DNA from: Branchipolynoe longqiensis
Taxonomy: Eukaryota > Annelida > Polychaeta > Phyllodocida > Polynoidae
NCBI GenBank assembly: GCA_030323885.1
Contig: CM059190.1
Coordinates: 82,328,709-82,392,708, forward strand
DNA length: 64,000 nt
Direction: 5' to 3'
Position 1 is the stretch's first letter. The number at the start of each line of letters is the position of its first letter. The position numbers were made by a program, and so were the translations under genes. This document shows positions 41,901 to 54,144 of the stretch, one piece after another. The notes beneath the pieces are model-generated. The model did no database searches, was not told the DNA's origin, and saw only the letters and a list, made by a program, of their open reading frames with translations.

Positions 41901-42580
41901 ACAAGCCTATAACATGTAAATATAGTAGGCTAGTATAGAATTAAGTAGAAAAAAAGTGGAAAACTCTTCCGAAGAAAACCCCAAAACACTAACATAGATC
42001 ACTGACCCTAAATATAGCTTTAAGAAACACAAAACTATAACTGCCCAGAATTGAAAACAAGCTCGATCATCCGAACTTACCTGCTATGAACAGCATAAAC
42101 ACCCCATTCAAATTCTTTTAAATTAATTTTTTTTAAAGTCACCCCATCCTTTTTCCAAACGATTAGTAGACCGTGTCATGGCGGTAGCGGCTTGGTGAAG
42201 AGTGAGTCTTATTTTGCTATAAACTACACATTTCAAAGCCTGGCAAAGTATACATGGTGAATATCATCTGGTTCCACATATCACCGCAACAACATTGGCT
42301 AACATGTTGCCAGCATGGCGGAAAGACCAACATGACTTTACTCTAGCTGACCAGTAACGACAATAATGTTAGGGCAACCTTCAGTGGTGAACTTGGGAAC
42401 TAACAGGAGGTTTGGGCAAGGCTTTTGTTTGTTCAAATAATGTGAGACAATACTAGCCTGCTGAGCTGATGGATAGAACTTTCTGTGTAACCGTTTATAA
42501 TGGGAAATGGAGCAGAGCTTCTGAACAGTATTATACTGATGACGTAAAAGGCACACCCTGAGCATACATATATCCCAAAT
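41900..42580. other. Intronic sequence without recognisable features
   Basis: Nothing recognised. A TA-rich run begins at about 42588. Confidence 0.5.
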
Positions 42581-42583
42581 ATT

Positions 42584-42587
<4 letters not shown>

Positions 42588-42629
<42 letters not shown>

Positions 42630-42888
42630 ATCGTGATAAACCCCTTTATCGCGGGTAATAAGCTCTATAGTGGTTCTCCCCCCCCCCCTCATGGGGTGGA
42701 GCGGTGGGTGCCCAGCATGCACTTCGTCCCCCCTCCTCTGGGGAGGGGGGCTGCTTTCGCCACTCGGTGGGAAGCAATTTAATGTATAAATATATATATA
42801 TTAAATTAAATATATATATAGATGTACATGCATATATGGAAAGACCTTGTTTGATAAAGGTTATATATATATATATACATAGACCTAT

Positions 42889-42930
<42 letters not shown>

Positions 42931-42935
42931 ATAAG
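42588..42935. repeat. AT dinucleotide tracts around a GC-rich island
   Basis: Two TATATA blocks (42588-42628, about 42790-42930) flank ~150 bp with C-runs and GGGGAGGGGGG. AAGACCTTGTTTGATAAAGG and AATAAGGTCTTTCTACC form an imperfect inverted pair around the second block. Confidence 0.7.
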
Positions 42936-43316
42936 GTCTTTCTACCGTTAGGGTTACAGAACCTATCTATTGTGGACCTCCTTATTTAGTCTAGTTTGGT
43001 ATCAATACGCGATAGGTTTGTTCTGTGATGTTAATTCACTATTCACAGGTTCATTCCACTGCTGAGAACCTGCCTTTCATTTTCAAGGTCAGACTTTTAG
43101 TGGCAGGACGAACCGGTCGGTTCCCAATACGAGTATTCCCAGTTTCGCTTGTTTCCTCAGGACGGATTGCAGATGTGATCCATCATGACAGTCATGCCAG
43201 GTCGTGGCTTCAACTTACCTGACACAAGGTTCACACACACACACACACGCACACAAAGTCGGATTGTATCTCATAAAAGTCTTTGCTAGGACAATTTCAC
43301 TGCAATCTGGTTGGTG

Positions 43317-43490
43317 TGCTCAGTGTCAGGATAATGTGACTGAGTGGGATACCAGGTCATGGTGCCAGCGGCCTGGTTTCCCAGTGAGACAGCACTATAA
43401 AGTCGCCATGAGTGCGCACTGTCACAAGTCGGTACCCATCCTGATATGACCTTAGATGTTGCTAGGACGTAAAACAACAACAAACAAACA
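43317..43490 (+). mobile_element. 5'-truncated family-1 SINE
   Basis: Starts in the body (CAGTGTCAGGATAATGTGAC) and runs to AACAACAACAAACAAAC. Confidence 0.85.
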
Positions 43491-43544
43491 AACAATCACT
43501 GCAATCTACATTAGAAACACATGCATGTTTAGAATCCTACAAAG

Positions 43545-43898
43545 GTTTGTTTGTTGTTGTTTTACGTCCTAGCAACATCTAAGGTCATATCAGGATGGGC
43601 ACCGACTTGTGACAGTGCACACTCATGGCGACTTTTATAGTGCTGCCCCACTGGGACACCAGGCCGCCAGCACAATGACCTGATATCCCACTCAGTCACA
43701 TTATCCTGACACTGAGCCAACCAGTCCTTGCCCTATCCTAATAATGCCGAGTGCCAGGCTAGGAAGCGACAAGTATCAATTTTTAATTCATCGGTTTGAC
43801 TCGACCAGGATTAGAACCCACGAACTCATGGGTTCGGATCTCCCGATCTCCGAAAACAGGAGACGGTCGCTCTACTCAATCGGCCACCCAGTCTGATC
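43545..43898 (-). mobile_element. tRNA-derived SINE (family 1), full length
   Basis: Tail GTTTACGTCC-type words, body and head (AATCGGCCACCCAGTCTG on plus). Confidence 0.85.
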
Positions 43899-44219
43899 CC
43901 TACAAAGGTTGGGCATGAAGATGCATGTAGTTTAAACCAATGGGCCTATAGGTGTGTAGTTTAAAGTAAAGGGCCTGTACTGAAGGACATGGGTAGTAGG
44001 AGCTCCAACTTCCGCTGAGGAAACTGAAGCTGCGACCAGATTTGCGGGGTCCCAGCTTTAATCCTTCCTGGGAGGCCAGCAGAACTCGGATTACCATATA
44101 CTAATCGCACTGGCTATTCGCAGAGCTGCTGCTCTGCGAATTCTAGCCACCAATACTGTAATTCGCAGAGCAGCAGCAAGATCAACCAGATGAGGATCAC
44201 ATTGTTCGTGATGTCCGCA

Positions 44220-44665
44220 ACACGGGTAATTGGACATTCAGACACAGCCATAGCCTTAACCTTAATCAGCCTGATGCTGCCACCTATACTCAAACTCGGA
44301 CACTACTTCTTTGTATTGGACACTAGCGCCGTCTATGATTTCATTTGGACATTAACCCCAGTGCTAAAACTAATGATACTGACCTGCCACCTATGGTGCT
44401 TCTTGGAACTAGTCCAGTCTCTGCCTATATAAGGCCGGGTTTGGCGGCTGCCAGCTCACTTCGGGACGAGCAAAGGAGGACGCGAATAGCCTTAAGAATT
44501 GCCGCCCACCCACCCAACGCTTATCGGGATAGGGTTTAAAAGCTTACTGACCTCACTATGTTCTACATGTTCCTATTGCATTTGACGTTATGTGATCAAC
44601 CTGTACTCCTGACTCACTGATTAAAATGCCAACTATATACTACTGCTGTGTTTGTGTCCAATTAC
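44220..44665. mobile_element. Possible DNA element with GTAATTGGACA TIRs
   Basis: GGTAATTGGACATTCAGACAC at left is mirrored by GTGTTTGTGTCCAATTAC at right. GGACAC/GGACAT words recur inside, and TATATAAGG at about 44428 looks promoter-like. The surroundings (44105-44180, 44780-44900) carry palindromic TTCGCAGAGCAGCAG words. Boundaries uncertain. Confidence 0.4.
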
Positions 44666-45007
44666 AAAGTTCAACACTTCTACAAATCTGAAACATTTCA
44701 TGTTCATCACCTAGTAGGCTTCACAATTCAGATTTAATTAACCTGTGCATTAGTTTTTCTCAAACAATCTATTTTGCAGAGCAAAGATGCAAAGCAGCTC
44801 TTCGAATAATAAGTATTCTTCCGCTAATTTGCAGAGAAAAGCAGCTCTGCCAATAATAATCATTCTTCTGCTAATTTGCAGAGCAACACACCTCTGTGAA
44901 TATCCTCATCCCTAAAAACCCTGGCCCACCCTCTTTCTGCACCCTTATTGTGGGGCAGGTGATCTAGTTCTAGGTCAGGAGGTCACAGGAGGCTGTAAGT
45001 GTAATGC

Positions 45008-45352
45008 CGCTTGTTTGTTTGTTGTTGTTTCACGTCCTAGTAACATCTAAGGTCATATCAGGACGGGTCCTGACTTGTGACAGTGCGCACTCATGGCGAC
45101 TTTATAGTGCTGCCCCAATGAAAGACCAGGCTGCCAGCACCATGACCTGATATCCCACTCAGTCACATTATCCTGACACTGAGCCAACCAGTCCTAGCCC
45201 TATCCTAATAATGCTGAGCATCAGGCTAGGAAGCAACAAGTATCAATTGTTACATCATTGGTTTGACTCAACCAGGGTTTGAACCCATGACTTCATCATC
45301 TACCAACATGGGAGACGGACGCTCTAACTCATCTGGCCATCCCGTCTGGTCT
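45008..45352 (-). mobile_element. tRNA-derived SINE (family 1), full length
   Basis: Tail, body and head (CATCTGGCCATCCCGTCTGG on plus), flanked by GTAATGCCGC on both sides (about 45000 and 45354), a likely 10-bp target duplication. Confidence 0.85.
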
Positions 45353-45417
45353 GTAATGCCGCAAAATGTAACCTACTGGTACATATTGATAAGCTGACCA
45401 TGCTGTGGTGCTTGATT

Positions 45418-45900
45418 GATTGTTTGTTGTTGTTTTACATCCTAGCAACATCTATGGTCATCTCATGACGGGTACTGACTTGTGAGAGTGCACACTCATG
45501 GCGACTTTATAGCACTGTTGCACTGGGAGACCAGGTTGCCAGCACCATGAGAGTAGTGTTTTGAACTTAAAGGGAGTCTTTTGAACTTAAGGATAGTGTT
45601 TTGAGCATGGCCACAGTAGTGTTTTGAACCTACCTTTAACTAAGTTGAAAACACTACCGTAATGTTTTGAACCTAGGTTGAAAACACTCCCGTAGTGTTG
45701 TTGTGGGGTAGTGTTTTGAACTTACTACACTGGCACCAATACCCGATTTCCCACTTAATCATATTATCCTGACACTGAGGTAATCAACCCTTGCCCTATT
45801 CCAGCAATGCCGACCACCAGACTAGATAGCGACAAGTGTCAATGTTGTAAGTCATTGGTTTGACTCGGCCGGGATTCGATCTCTCTACCAACGCAGTAAG
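45418..45900 (-). mobile_element. Family-1 SINE split by a TAGTGTTTTGAAC-word insertion
   Basis: The SINE runs 45418-45550 and 45725-45900. The insertion between them repeats TAGTGTTTTGAAC about seven times in both orientations and is bounded by GCACCATG / GCACCAAT. Confidence 0.75.
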
Positions 45901-46135
45901 GGTTGGAAGGATTGGAAAGAAATATAGTGACCGAGATAACTGTATATAATTGTATTTAAATAGTGCAATTAACTAGTCTCAATAACTGCAGGACGCAATC
46001 GGAACATCATTGCGTCGACTCTGTCGAAAGGCGGTATTCAGATGAATCAAAATGTTTAGCGAATATAAAAGGGTGTTTCATTCAAAACACAATGACTGGC
46101 TTGTGCAGATAATAGAACGATTGAACAATAACTAA

Positions 46136-46790
46136 AGGGGCTGTCACACTACGATGTATTGCCTTAGTGTATGCCAACGTATGTGATTTTCGACCAACAC
46201 ATCGGCGTATGGTGTCATACGTTATGTATATGTTGGGCATACGTCTGGTACACTCGGAATACATTGTCATAGGTCGTCATAGGTCGGCGTAGGTCGAACC
46301 ACTAACAAATTGTTGTGCATGTTCAAAATTGTCAACATATGTCGCCGTATGGCTGTATGCTCAGTGTATGTCGGCATACATCATGCACACATTAGGGGTA
46401 GGTTGGGATAGGTTGGAACACGTTAGCCATACTTTCAGCCTGTTGGGAATGTGCAGTACGCGTACAGCCAATGGATGCATAACGTACTCCAAACGTACTT
46501 CGAACGTATGCCTGCCATATCTCCAGCATACTTAACGTATGTGCCATACTTCTAGCGATGGTCAGCATACCGTCAGCGTATGCAAACTTTTTGCGAACAT
46601 TTTGTGAGGCACATGAATGCTCTCAATAGGTCAGAGATACGTTCTGCATATGTTACATACGTTGTGTGTACACCCATTTTTATCCCTTGCAGTGCAAAAA
46701 GTTTGGCGTATGCCAACCTATTTTGATTTGAAATTTATTTCAACACGTTAAGCACACGCCGGTGCCATACATCATAGTGTGACAGGGCCT
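46136..46790. mobile_element. Foldback element, CATACG-word family, copy 2
   Basis: AGGGGCTGTCACACTACGATG at left and ATAGTGTGACAGGGCCT at right, with perfect TAA duplications (46133-46135, 46791-46793). The interior matches 12469-13166 in inverted order (for example GCATACGTTGAACATG-type words). Confidence 0.85.
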
Positions 46791-46799
46791 TAACAGGCT

Positions 46800-47330
46800 A
46801 TTGGCCTACCTATGGCAGAAGAGGATACAGTCTTGTCTTTAATAATTATGGCTCTTTCATTTAGTATACTATATATGTCCCAAGAGAAACACGCTACCCA
46901 ATAAAAGCACACACACCCATTTCAAGATTCAAAGCATGCACAAATTTACCATCATATTCAGACTGAATGCACATAAAATAAGACAATCCCACTTTATTTC
47001 AGAGGCACGCAAAAAGAAATCATTGAAATTCTTTAACTTTGAATAGGCGCGCATCCATGTGTCTACACTCGCGCAGTGCGCGTCTATTGCGACATATATG
47101 GTATTGTAGAATACAGCACGAGGCAGGTTTCGCATTGGGATTAAAAGCACTAGTGGGAAGTGTTAGTAAAACAAACACTTGTCCCATAATGCAATATCCG
47201 TCCCAGTTGAAGAACCCTCTCAATAGAGCAGCATAGTTAATAATGAAGGAACAAAAAAGAAACCCACTGGATTACAAATTAGAAAGATATGGATAGCTCT
47301 TAAGATAATACCCTCCTATTCACTGCATAT
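46800..47330. other. Intronic sequence without recognisable features
   Basis: Nothing recognised. Confidence 0.5.
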
Positions 47331-47334
47331 AAGA

Positions 47335-48075
47335 TAGTTCTTTCCTATGCAGCATTTAAGAGAGCATTATTTCATGCACATCCATTAAGATTGTACCCTC
47401 CCATATACAGCTTCAATGATAGTACTCTCCCATGTACAGCTTCTAGGATAGTACTATCCTATATACAGATTCTAAGATAGTATTATCGTATATATATATA
47501 GGTTTTCCCATGTACAGCTTTTAAGATAGTACTATCCTATATACAGCTTCTAAGATAGTACTATCCTATATATATATATATAGCTTCTCCCATGTAGGCT
47601 TACAGCTTCTAAAATAGTACTATCCTATATATATAGCTACTAATATAGTACTATCCTATATACAGGTTCTAAAAGAGTACTATCATATATATATATATAA
47701 CTTATAAGATAGTACTATCCTATATACAGCTTCTAAGATAGCACTATCCTATATACATAGCTTCTCCCATGTAGGCCTACAGCTTCTAAAATAGTACTAT
47801 CCTATATATAGCTACTAATATAGTACTATCCTATATACAGCTTCTAGGATAGTACTATCCTATATATATATATAGTTTCTCCCATGTAGGCCTACATCTT
47901 CTAAAATAGTACTATCCTATATATATATATATATATATATATAGCTACTAAGATAGTACTATCCGATATACAGCTTTTAAGAGAGTACTCTCCTACTCAG
48001 TCATTAAGGTAGTACTCTCCCATATACAACCTTTACCATGACACACTCATTTGCAGTCATTAAGATAATACTCCC
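47335..48075. repeat. AGTACTATCCTATATA minisatellite
   Basis: About 25 degenerate ~28-30-bp units built on GATAGTACTATCCTATATACAG, with TATATA expansions inside and a longer variant unit with CTCCCATGTAGGC. The core AGTACT/GATAGTACTATC is self-complementary. Confidence 0.85.
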
Positions 48076-48449
48076 CTGTGTGAAACACAACATGTTAGTA
48101 GAGCCCACCGCATGCATTTATTATTAAACTTCTTTTTTCTTCAAAACCAGAATGAATAAATACTTGCCTGATGGTGTAAGCTTTTGCCGCTAGGTCTATC
48201 GGCCAGACAGGGTGGTGCGGCCAGGGCCTCCGGAACACGAGTGTTAGACGCTGCTAGTGGGTGTGAAACGTTGTGCTGCGGGTGTTGCGGGTGTGAATGG
48301 TCACACTGTGCTGTGGTGTTTGTTGACAATGCAGTGTGTGTTTGGTGTGGGAGTGTGTGGGTTGTGTGTCTGGTTGCTTGCTGTGCCAGGCATGACATAT
48401 AGCTAATGCTCACGACTCCGTCATAGACAAGGGTTGAAACACATTAATT

Positions 48450-48657
48450 AAGAATATATATATATATATGTTATATATATTATATATAACATATATCACA
48501 TATATAACACATATATAACACATATATAGCACATATATAACACATATATAACACATATATAACACATATATAACACATATATAGCACATATATAACACAT
48601 ATATAACACATATATAACACAATATATAGCACCACTATATGAACACATATATAACAC
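48450..48657. repeat. CACATATATAA microsatellite
   Basis: About 14 units of ACACATATATA, preceded by a TATATA run. Confidence 0.9.
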
Positions 48658-48661
48658 ATGC

Positions 48662-49105
48662 ATATGCGGGTAATGCAGTACCTCGGACACCTTAGGTGCT
48701 AAAATACCTCAGGGAGTTTGACGCCCCTGCCTTGCAAAGTTGTAAACCACTGCCTTGTGGTACAAGTTCTGGTTCTTGATAGAATCAAAGGCTAAGGGAG
48801 CAAACCCTAACAGAAAACCATGTTATCGTGACAGCATTAAGGGCGGTGATGAATGGAACTCCCAACATCTTCCGACCAGCCACTGCAGGGAGAAATAGTT
48901 TTGCGCCTGTCTGGACATGTTCTTGCCGGTGTGAAACCTCTATTTGCTCCACGAGAGAGTGGCGCTGGTAACTTGCAAAAGCCAGCAGCACTTCAACACT
49001 TTTTTTGCAGGCAGCTTTCATGAAATGTAAATGGAGAGCGGCAGACAAGTAATGAAAGCAGTCTTTGTCGCATCATGACTGACAGCATGATGATGATGAT
49101 GATAT
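48662..49105 (+). repeat. Dispersed repeat with a LINE-derived 3' end, copy 3
   Basis: Same order as 40480-40985, but most of the LINE coding end is deleted (TGTAAATGGAGAGCGGCAG). It ends in ATGATGATGATGAT, next to a TATATA run. Confidence 0.75.
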
Positions 49106-49131
49106 GTACATATAAATATATATGGATATAC

Positions 49132-49167
<36 letters not shown>

Positions 49168-49194
49168 ATATATATATGCAGATTGGAAAAGAAG

Positions 49195-49900
49195 ACAAAT
49201 TATCAGCGAACATTTCGCTTACATTAACAAACATTGGACATCTAATACAAACAGTGTACGTCTCAGTCAAAGAACACCCCGACCCCCTCCTACCCCCAAT
49301 CCAACCCCCCGCGATAAAACCAAGCACACAATTAGCAGAACACTAACGCATCAATTAGTTGGCATTCAAACAATGGAGGGTCAGAATAAATGCAAATGAA
49401 AATTAAGGCATGTATGTATTTATTACCCGCCGGGGACGGAAACGCTGGCGCCGTTCCTTTTTGGTGATTGGGGAGAAAATATAAAAAATGAAAAGATTAG
49501 ATAATGGATTAGCGGCTGAAAGAAAGAGAAGAGACTTAGCTGCAATAGGAGGATACACATGTATATTAAGTATCAAGATCATGCTGCTAGGAATTTGCTG
49601 AAATGATGTGTGTGGTAATTTGTGAGAAAATATAGATCTACTACTATTATAAGTAAAAGTGATCTCATCAGTGAACTCCAAAGATAACATTCCGCGGAGC
49701 GATCTCCGCCAATTTATATGAATAGGAATATCACTTTTGTACATAGAGTATTATATTCATAATATTCACTATTTTCATTATGCTCGTGGTAGGCATTACA
49801 GTAGGTATATTAATTATATTCATTGTATTCATTATATTCATTATTTGCATTATGTTCATTATGTTCACTATATATATATATGATATTCATGAAATTGATC
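49195..49900. other. Intronic AT-rich sequence with a TTCATTAT microsatellite
   Basis: ATATTCATTATATTCAT-type repeats cover about 49750-49880. Nothing else recognised. Confidence 0.6.
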
Positions 49901-49924
49901 TTTGCGAACATGTAAAAAGACCAT

Positions 49925-50655
49925 AGGCTTTAGCTTTATGAGATTATATTAGACTTACGTTGTATTCCCTTCTGTGAATCCAGAAATGCTGACTAAGTGC
50001 ATCAATATTTTCAGTTGGATATTTAAGCTGTATTCACACGGGCAAAATCTAAAGCGATCTACAGAAGGCGAATCATATGAAGCGATTTAGATGCGCGTTC
50101 ACACAGGCAGTACTTGGGCCGGAAATCGATATCTGCGCATGAGCAAGTCCAGACTAAGCAGCGCCATTTTGGGTTCGACGATGCTGGCACCAGAGAGTGT
50201 GGGTTCGACCTAGATATGTAATGACTGAATCGTATTGGTTTGGAACAGTCAAAACTTCTGCTGGGCAGTGAAACCCTAAAAATAAATCATGAAAAAAATA
50301 TATGTGCACCTCTAACAGGTTCATAGACCAAATTCGCTTTTGATCGACCAGAAAGTCAACAAACCAAGGTCTTGACTGCGCATGCGTGTCACGTCCTAAA
50401 TCGCTTCATATGCGTTCACACGGGCAAGATAAAACGTTTCAACATAGATCGCTTCCTGTAGACCACCTAGCAAAGCGTTTTACATTAAACGATTTATATG
50501 AATCGATTCAGCCCTAAAACGCCTCACCGTCGCGTTCACACGGCAAATGTGAGTCGCAGTACGCAAAGCGTTTCGCGTGAGGCATTTTAACTCGCCCGTG
50601 TGAATACAGCTGTAGATTCAAAGTGAGATGAGTGGTTCGGATTATGCAGCTTTAA
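49925..50655. mobile_element. TTAA-type MITE, copy 4, interrupted
   Basis: Left words AGGCTTTAGC...AAGTGCATCAATATTTTCAG and right GATTATGCAGCT plus TTAA are separated by the foldback element at 50036-50611. The order of the remaining parts matches 5365-5719. Confidence 0.65.
50036..50611. mobile_element. Foldback element, AAAGCGATCT-word family, copy 2
   Basis: Termini AGCTGTATTCACACGGGC and GCCCGTGTGAATACAGCT. Longer than the copy at 36687-36934, with ~330 bp of extra sequence in the middle. Confidence 0.8.
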
Positions 50656-50727
50656 ATTGGGTGCAAAAAGCTATCAGGTTAAACCACCTTGAATTGCTTC
50701 AACTCTGCATTGTGAATTGATGGTAAG

Positions 50728-51070
50728 CAATAGAGGGGTGTAATGACGTCACAAGACAACTTTCGGTGGCCATATTGGATTACATACAGGAAGCTTGCAA
50801 TTGCCTACACTGTGCTTATTTACTGATTTGTTGGTTTATTTGTCACTGTTTTGAGCAGTTTGGCTTCAGAAGTTGTTGCTAAAGTGCTGTAACTTGTAAG
50901 TAAACACATTGGATGTAAACTGCCCAGAACCTCCCAGAACACAAGAACACTCTGTTTTACTGCATCTGCATGCATTCACAACATGGCTAGGGAGGGTGCT
51001 TGTAATCCAAGATGGCTGGCCGATGACCGCTGACTGCTGAGTGATGACGTCACGTGCACTCCCTCTATTG
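50728..51070. mobile_element. MITE with CAATAGAGGG TIRs
   Basis: CAATAGAGGGGTGTAATGACG at left, and TGATGACGTCACGTGCAC then CCCTCTATTG at right. Inner words GGCCATATTGGATTAC and GTAATCCAAGATGGC are also mirrored. Confidence 0.75.
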
Positions 51071-51763
51071 AGGCATAGTCAAAACAGCTATAGCACATTA
51101 CGAAGTAAATACTGGAATTTCAATGAAGCCATGCAATCCGAACCAATATTAAAAGGCTGACAACCAGATACATCAATGCCAAGGAGAGCTTTAAAGTGTA
51201 GTGTTATTTTGCATCTTTGTACCAGGGAGAATAGCTTAAGATGGATAGTTGAAAGAAACTCAATTGAAAATATAGGTAGCCTTAGGGAGACCCCCTTTCC
51301 TTGTGAGTGGCTATAGAAATAAAAGTAAACGATGTAGTAAATTAAATAAGCAGTATTCATGAATGTTAATCACATCATCTCTATCTCCATTTACAAGTGA
51401 GGCACATAGCCAGGCTCGTAGCCAACAGGGTGTGGGCGTAGGGAGGAAGTTATCCCAACCCTACCCCCACCAAAATGAAACCCTGTATTTAACCTCCAAG
51501 AAATGGCTGGACATGCATTTCAGAGCCTCTTGATTAAAATAAAAAATGTCATGGGAGGGGCATATCACCAGAACCTCCTAGTGCCTTGTGCCTTTGGCAC
51601 ACATCGATTCTACAAATGTATTTACTCCCCGCAACAAAACTTCCTAGCTATGGCTATGAGAGCTCAACATTAGCGATATAGCGATTGGTAGACAGGAAGT
51701 GTGAACACTTATTTGTCTCTCATTTTTGCTTGAGTGCAAGTAATTAGCAACACAAGGAATAAA

Positions 51764-52140
51764 TTAGTAGCATGTTGTGAATAAGTGATCAAATTTCCCT
51801 GGATCATCAGCCCATGCTTTTTCTAATCTGTTCTTGAATGAATTTATTGAGCCGGCATCTATAACATTTTGTGGGAGACTATTCCATATATTTATGATCC
51901 TGTTTGAGAAACTGTGTTGCCTTAATTTTGAAACAGCTCTGGGTTTTACTAGTTTGAGAGTATGGCCCCGGCTGCCTTCTCTTTTATTCAAGGTGACAAA
52001 TTGGTTCATATCTATTTTATCAAAACCTTTCATAATTTTAAATACTTCAATTATGCCACTTCTTTTCCTTCTGTAGGAAAGGGTAGGAAGTTTTATTCGA
52101 AGCATTAATCGAAGGCAGTGTTGTAATTTTGCATAGAATC
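51764..52140 (-). pseudogene. 3' end of a CR1/Jockey-like LINE (minus strand)
   Basis: The frame contains LPTLSYRRKRSGIIEVFKI, GSRGHTLKLVKPRA, KLRQHSFSNRIINIWNSLPQ and SINSFKNRLEKAW. The 'L-tLe-RR-r-dlie-yKi...RGH-lkl...r...F--Rvi--WN-LP--vv-a-s-nsFK-rLd--w' series is the standard C-terminus of these LINEs. Truncated upstream. Confidence 0.9.
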
Positions 52141-52270
52141 ATTTTCGACTGGTTTCTACAGGGTACAATTTTCACAAAATCATTGTTGTTTCAAAAACAT
52201 TATTCTTTTATAGCTCTGGCACAGAAGTGCTGAGGAAATCTAAAGTAATGGTTTTTTTTTCTTTAACGAC

Positions 52271-52694
52271 GCCTCAAGAGCACATTGATTTTTATCATCG
52301 GTTATTTGGAAGTCAAATAGTAGTGTTGAGGAGACCACTGCTTCAGAATGAGAGCACCATATGCTTGCTGCATGACGCCTCTAGAGCTCATTGATTTTTA
52401 TCATCGGCTATTTGGAAGTCAAATAGGAGTGTTGAGGAGACCACTGCTTCTGAATGAGAGCACCATATGCTTGCTGCATGATGCCTCTAGACCACATTGA
52501 TCTTTATCATCAGCTATTTGGAAGTCAAATAGGAGTGTTGAGGAGACCACTGCTTCAGAATGAGAGCACCATATGCTTGCTGCATGACACCTCTAGAGCT
52601 CATTGATTTTTATCATCGGCTATTTGGAAGTCAAATAGGAGTGTTGAGGAGACCACTGCTTCAGAATGAGAGCACCATATGCTTGCTGCATGTC
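52271..52694. repeat. 106-bp tandem repeat, four copies
   Basis: The landmark GCCTC(T/A)AGAG starts at 52271, 52377, 52483 and 52589, giving an exact 106-bp period, with few differences between copies. Confidence 0.9.
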
Positions 52695-53062
52695 GAGCAC
52701 AGAATATTATACGCAGTAGCAACTAGATTTGATGTACATATTTGTTTGCTAGTAAGTAGAATTCGGATGAATGCAATGCCAATGAAAAGCTAATGAACTG
52801 TAGAAATCTAATGAAGTGAAAGACACATGAACATATAATGCTGGCATCTTTCTGTTTCATAGGCATGCGACATACTTTCACTTGAAAGTCAAATAATAGG
52901 TTATAGAAAGAGCAACTTGAAGCATGTATTTACGTAGGTTTTTTTTGTTAGTACATCATATCCCAACCAGAATTTCCCACAATACCAGCAGTTCTAAGCC
53001 AATTATCGCAATACCATATGCCACCAAAGCTTTGCATATGCTTCAAACGGTTGTAACCTTAC

Positions 53063-53203
53063 TTGGATAAAAACAAACTGGTACATTTGGATCACCACCA
53101 TTGCTTTTGTAGCAACATTGCAGATCGTGACAATATGTGCGAGATGTTACAGACACCCCGCATTCTCGTCGGGCCGTTGGGATGATTTCACAAACCGGCC
53201 TAA
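53063..53203 (-). CDS. E4: fourth trefoil domain (type B)
   Basis: The exon is 141 nt, phase 1 to 1. The acceptor ends TTTGTTTGTAG at 53204, and the donor is AGTAAGGTT. The translation is RPVCEIIPTARRECGVSVTS, RTYCHDLQCCYKSN, GGDPNVPVCFYP. The six trefoil cysteines are present. It has the same size as E2 and similar wording (LQCC, SN-G, P-CF-P), and the flanking intron sequence is also alike, so E3-E4 and E1-E2 are a segmental duplication. Confidence 0.9.
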
Positions 53204-54010
53204 CTACAAACAAATCAACACCTTACATTCTGTTCATTGCAATATGTTGATTTACACGTGAAATGATCCATTCAGCTGAATTGGGGATTCTTTCTGATTG
53301 TTATTTCCATAAGGAAATTGCAGATTAGTGGAATGACTTAAGTACATTATTGTCATTGTAAAGATAGTTATGAGTCATATTCTTAAAGTACACACCCGAA
53401 AACAATTCAAAATTCCTGAATTGATCACCACAACTAAGAAGTGGGATTTTCCTAAAGCTTTGATTTTGCTATTTACCTCTGAAATGCATCGCGCTCATGT
53501 TTTAAAACCAGTTAATTAATTTAATTTCTATTTCTTCAATTTTCCTCAATTTGATATACTTTGGCATGGAATAAAACTTGGAATTTTAGTTCAATTTCAA
53601 ACATAGGTTAACAAAGGAATGATCAAAACATGGTGAACAGACGCATTCACACTCACCCAAAGATTTTAACAAGATGCCAACCTATTACAGTTGCATAACC
53701 AGCAATTTGAATTCTGTCATAGTCACCAATGTTGCTTTTTTTACGAAGACAGCAACATTTCGTGGGTGATCCCATTAAACATATATTATAATGGCAATAT
53801 GCTAAATATGTTGGGTTCCCCAAGTAGTACATTGTCCTTATAATATTGACTTAGAAATCTACCAATATTTATGACAGATTGAAATCTGGTTTTTCTTAGA
53901 CAAGAAGGTCTTAATATCCCTTTATTGCTTTGATAGATCTCATTTAACTCCATCTCCATCAGTAAGCCTATTAGACAAACATATTGCATGTCGGGGAGTG
54001 GCATCCTTAC

Positions 54011-54139
54011 ATTTTTCGAAGCACCACATGCTGTTCTTAATGTTGCGGTCATAGCAGCAATCGTTGCTCTCACACTGAGTCTTGGTAATGCCAGGAAATC
54101 CGCAGTCCGTTCTGTCAGCTGGCTTCCGGACACACTCAT
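54011..54139 (-). CDS. E3: third trefoil domain (type A)
   Basis: The exon is 129 nt, phase 1 to 1. The acceptor ends GCATATGCAATGTAG at 54140, and the donor is TGTAAGG. The translation is [42 protein letters not shown]. Six cysteines, '[10 protein letters not shown]' and 'WCF' are classic for a trefoil/P domain. Same size as E1 and nearly the same wording. Reading through the donor would reach a stop after about 25 residues, so correct splicing matters. Confidence 0.9.
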
Positions 54140-54144
54140 CTACA

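Noticed and set aside
44105..44910. One large foldback element of TTCGCAGAGCAGC words
   Set aside because: The palindromic words are suggestive, but I could not define matching ends or a target duplication.
53940..54011. E3 continuing through its donor to the stop as a short secreted trefoil peptide
   Set aside because: A strong donor TGTAAGG sits at the same place as in E1, phase matches E4, and the extension differs between E1 and E3.
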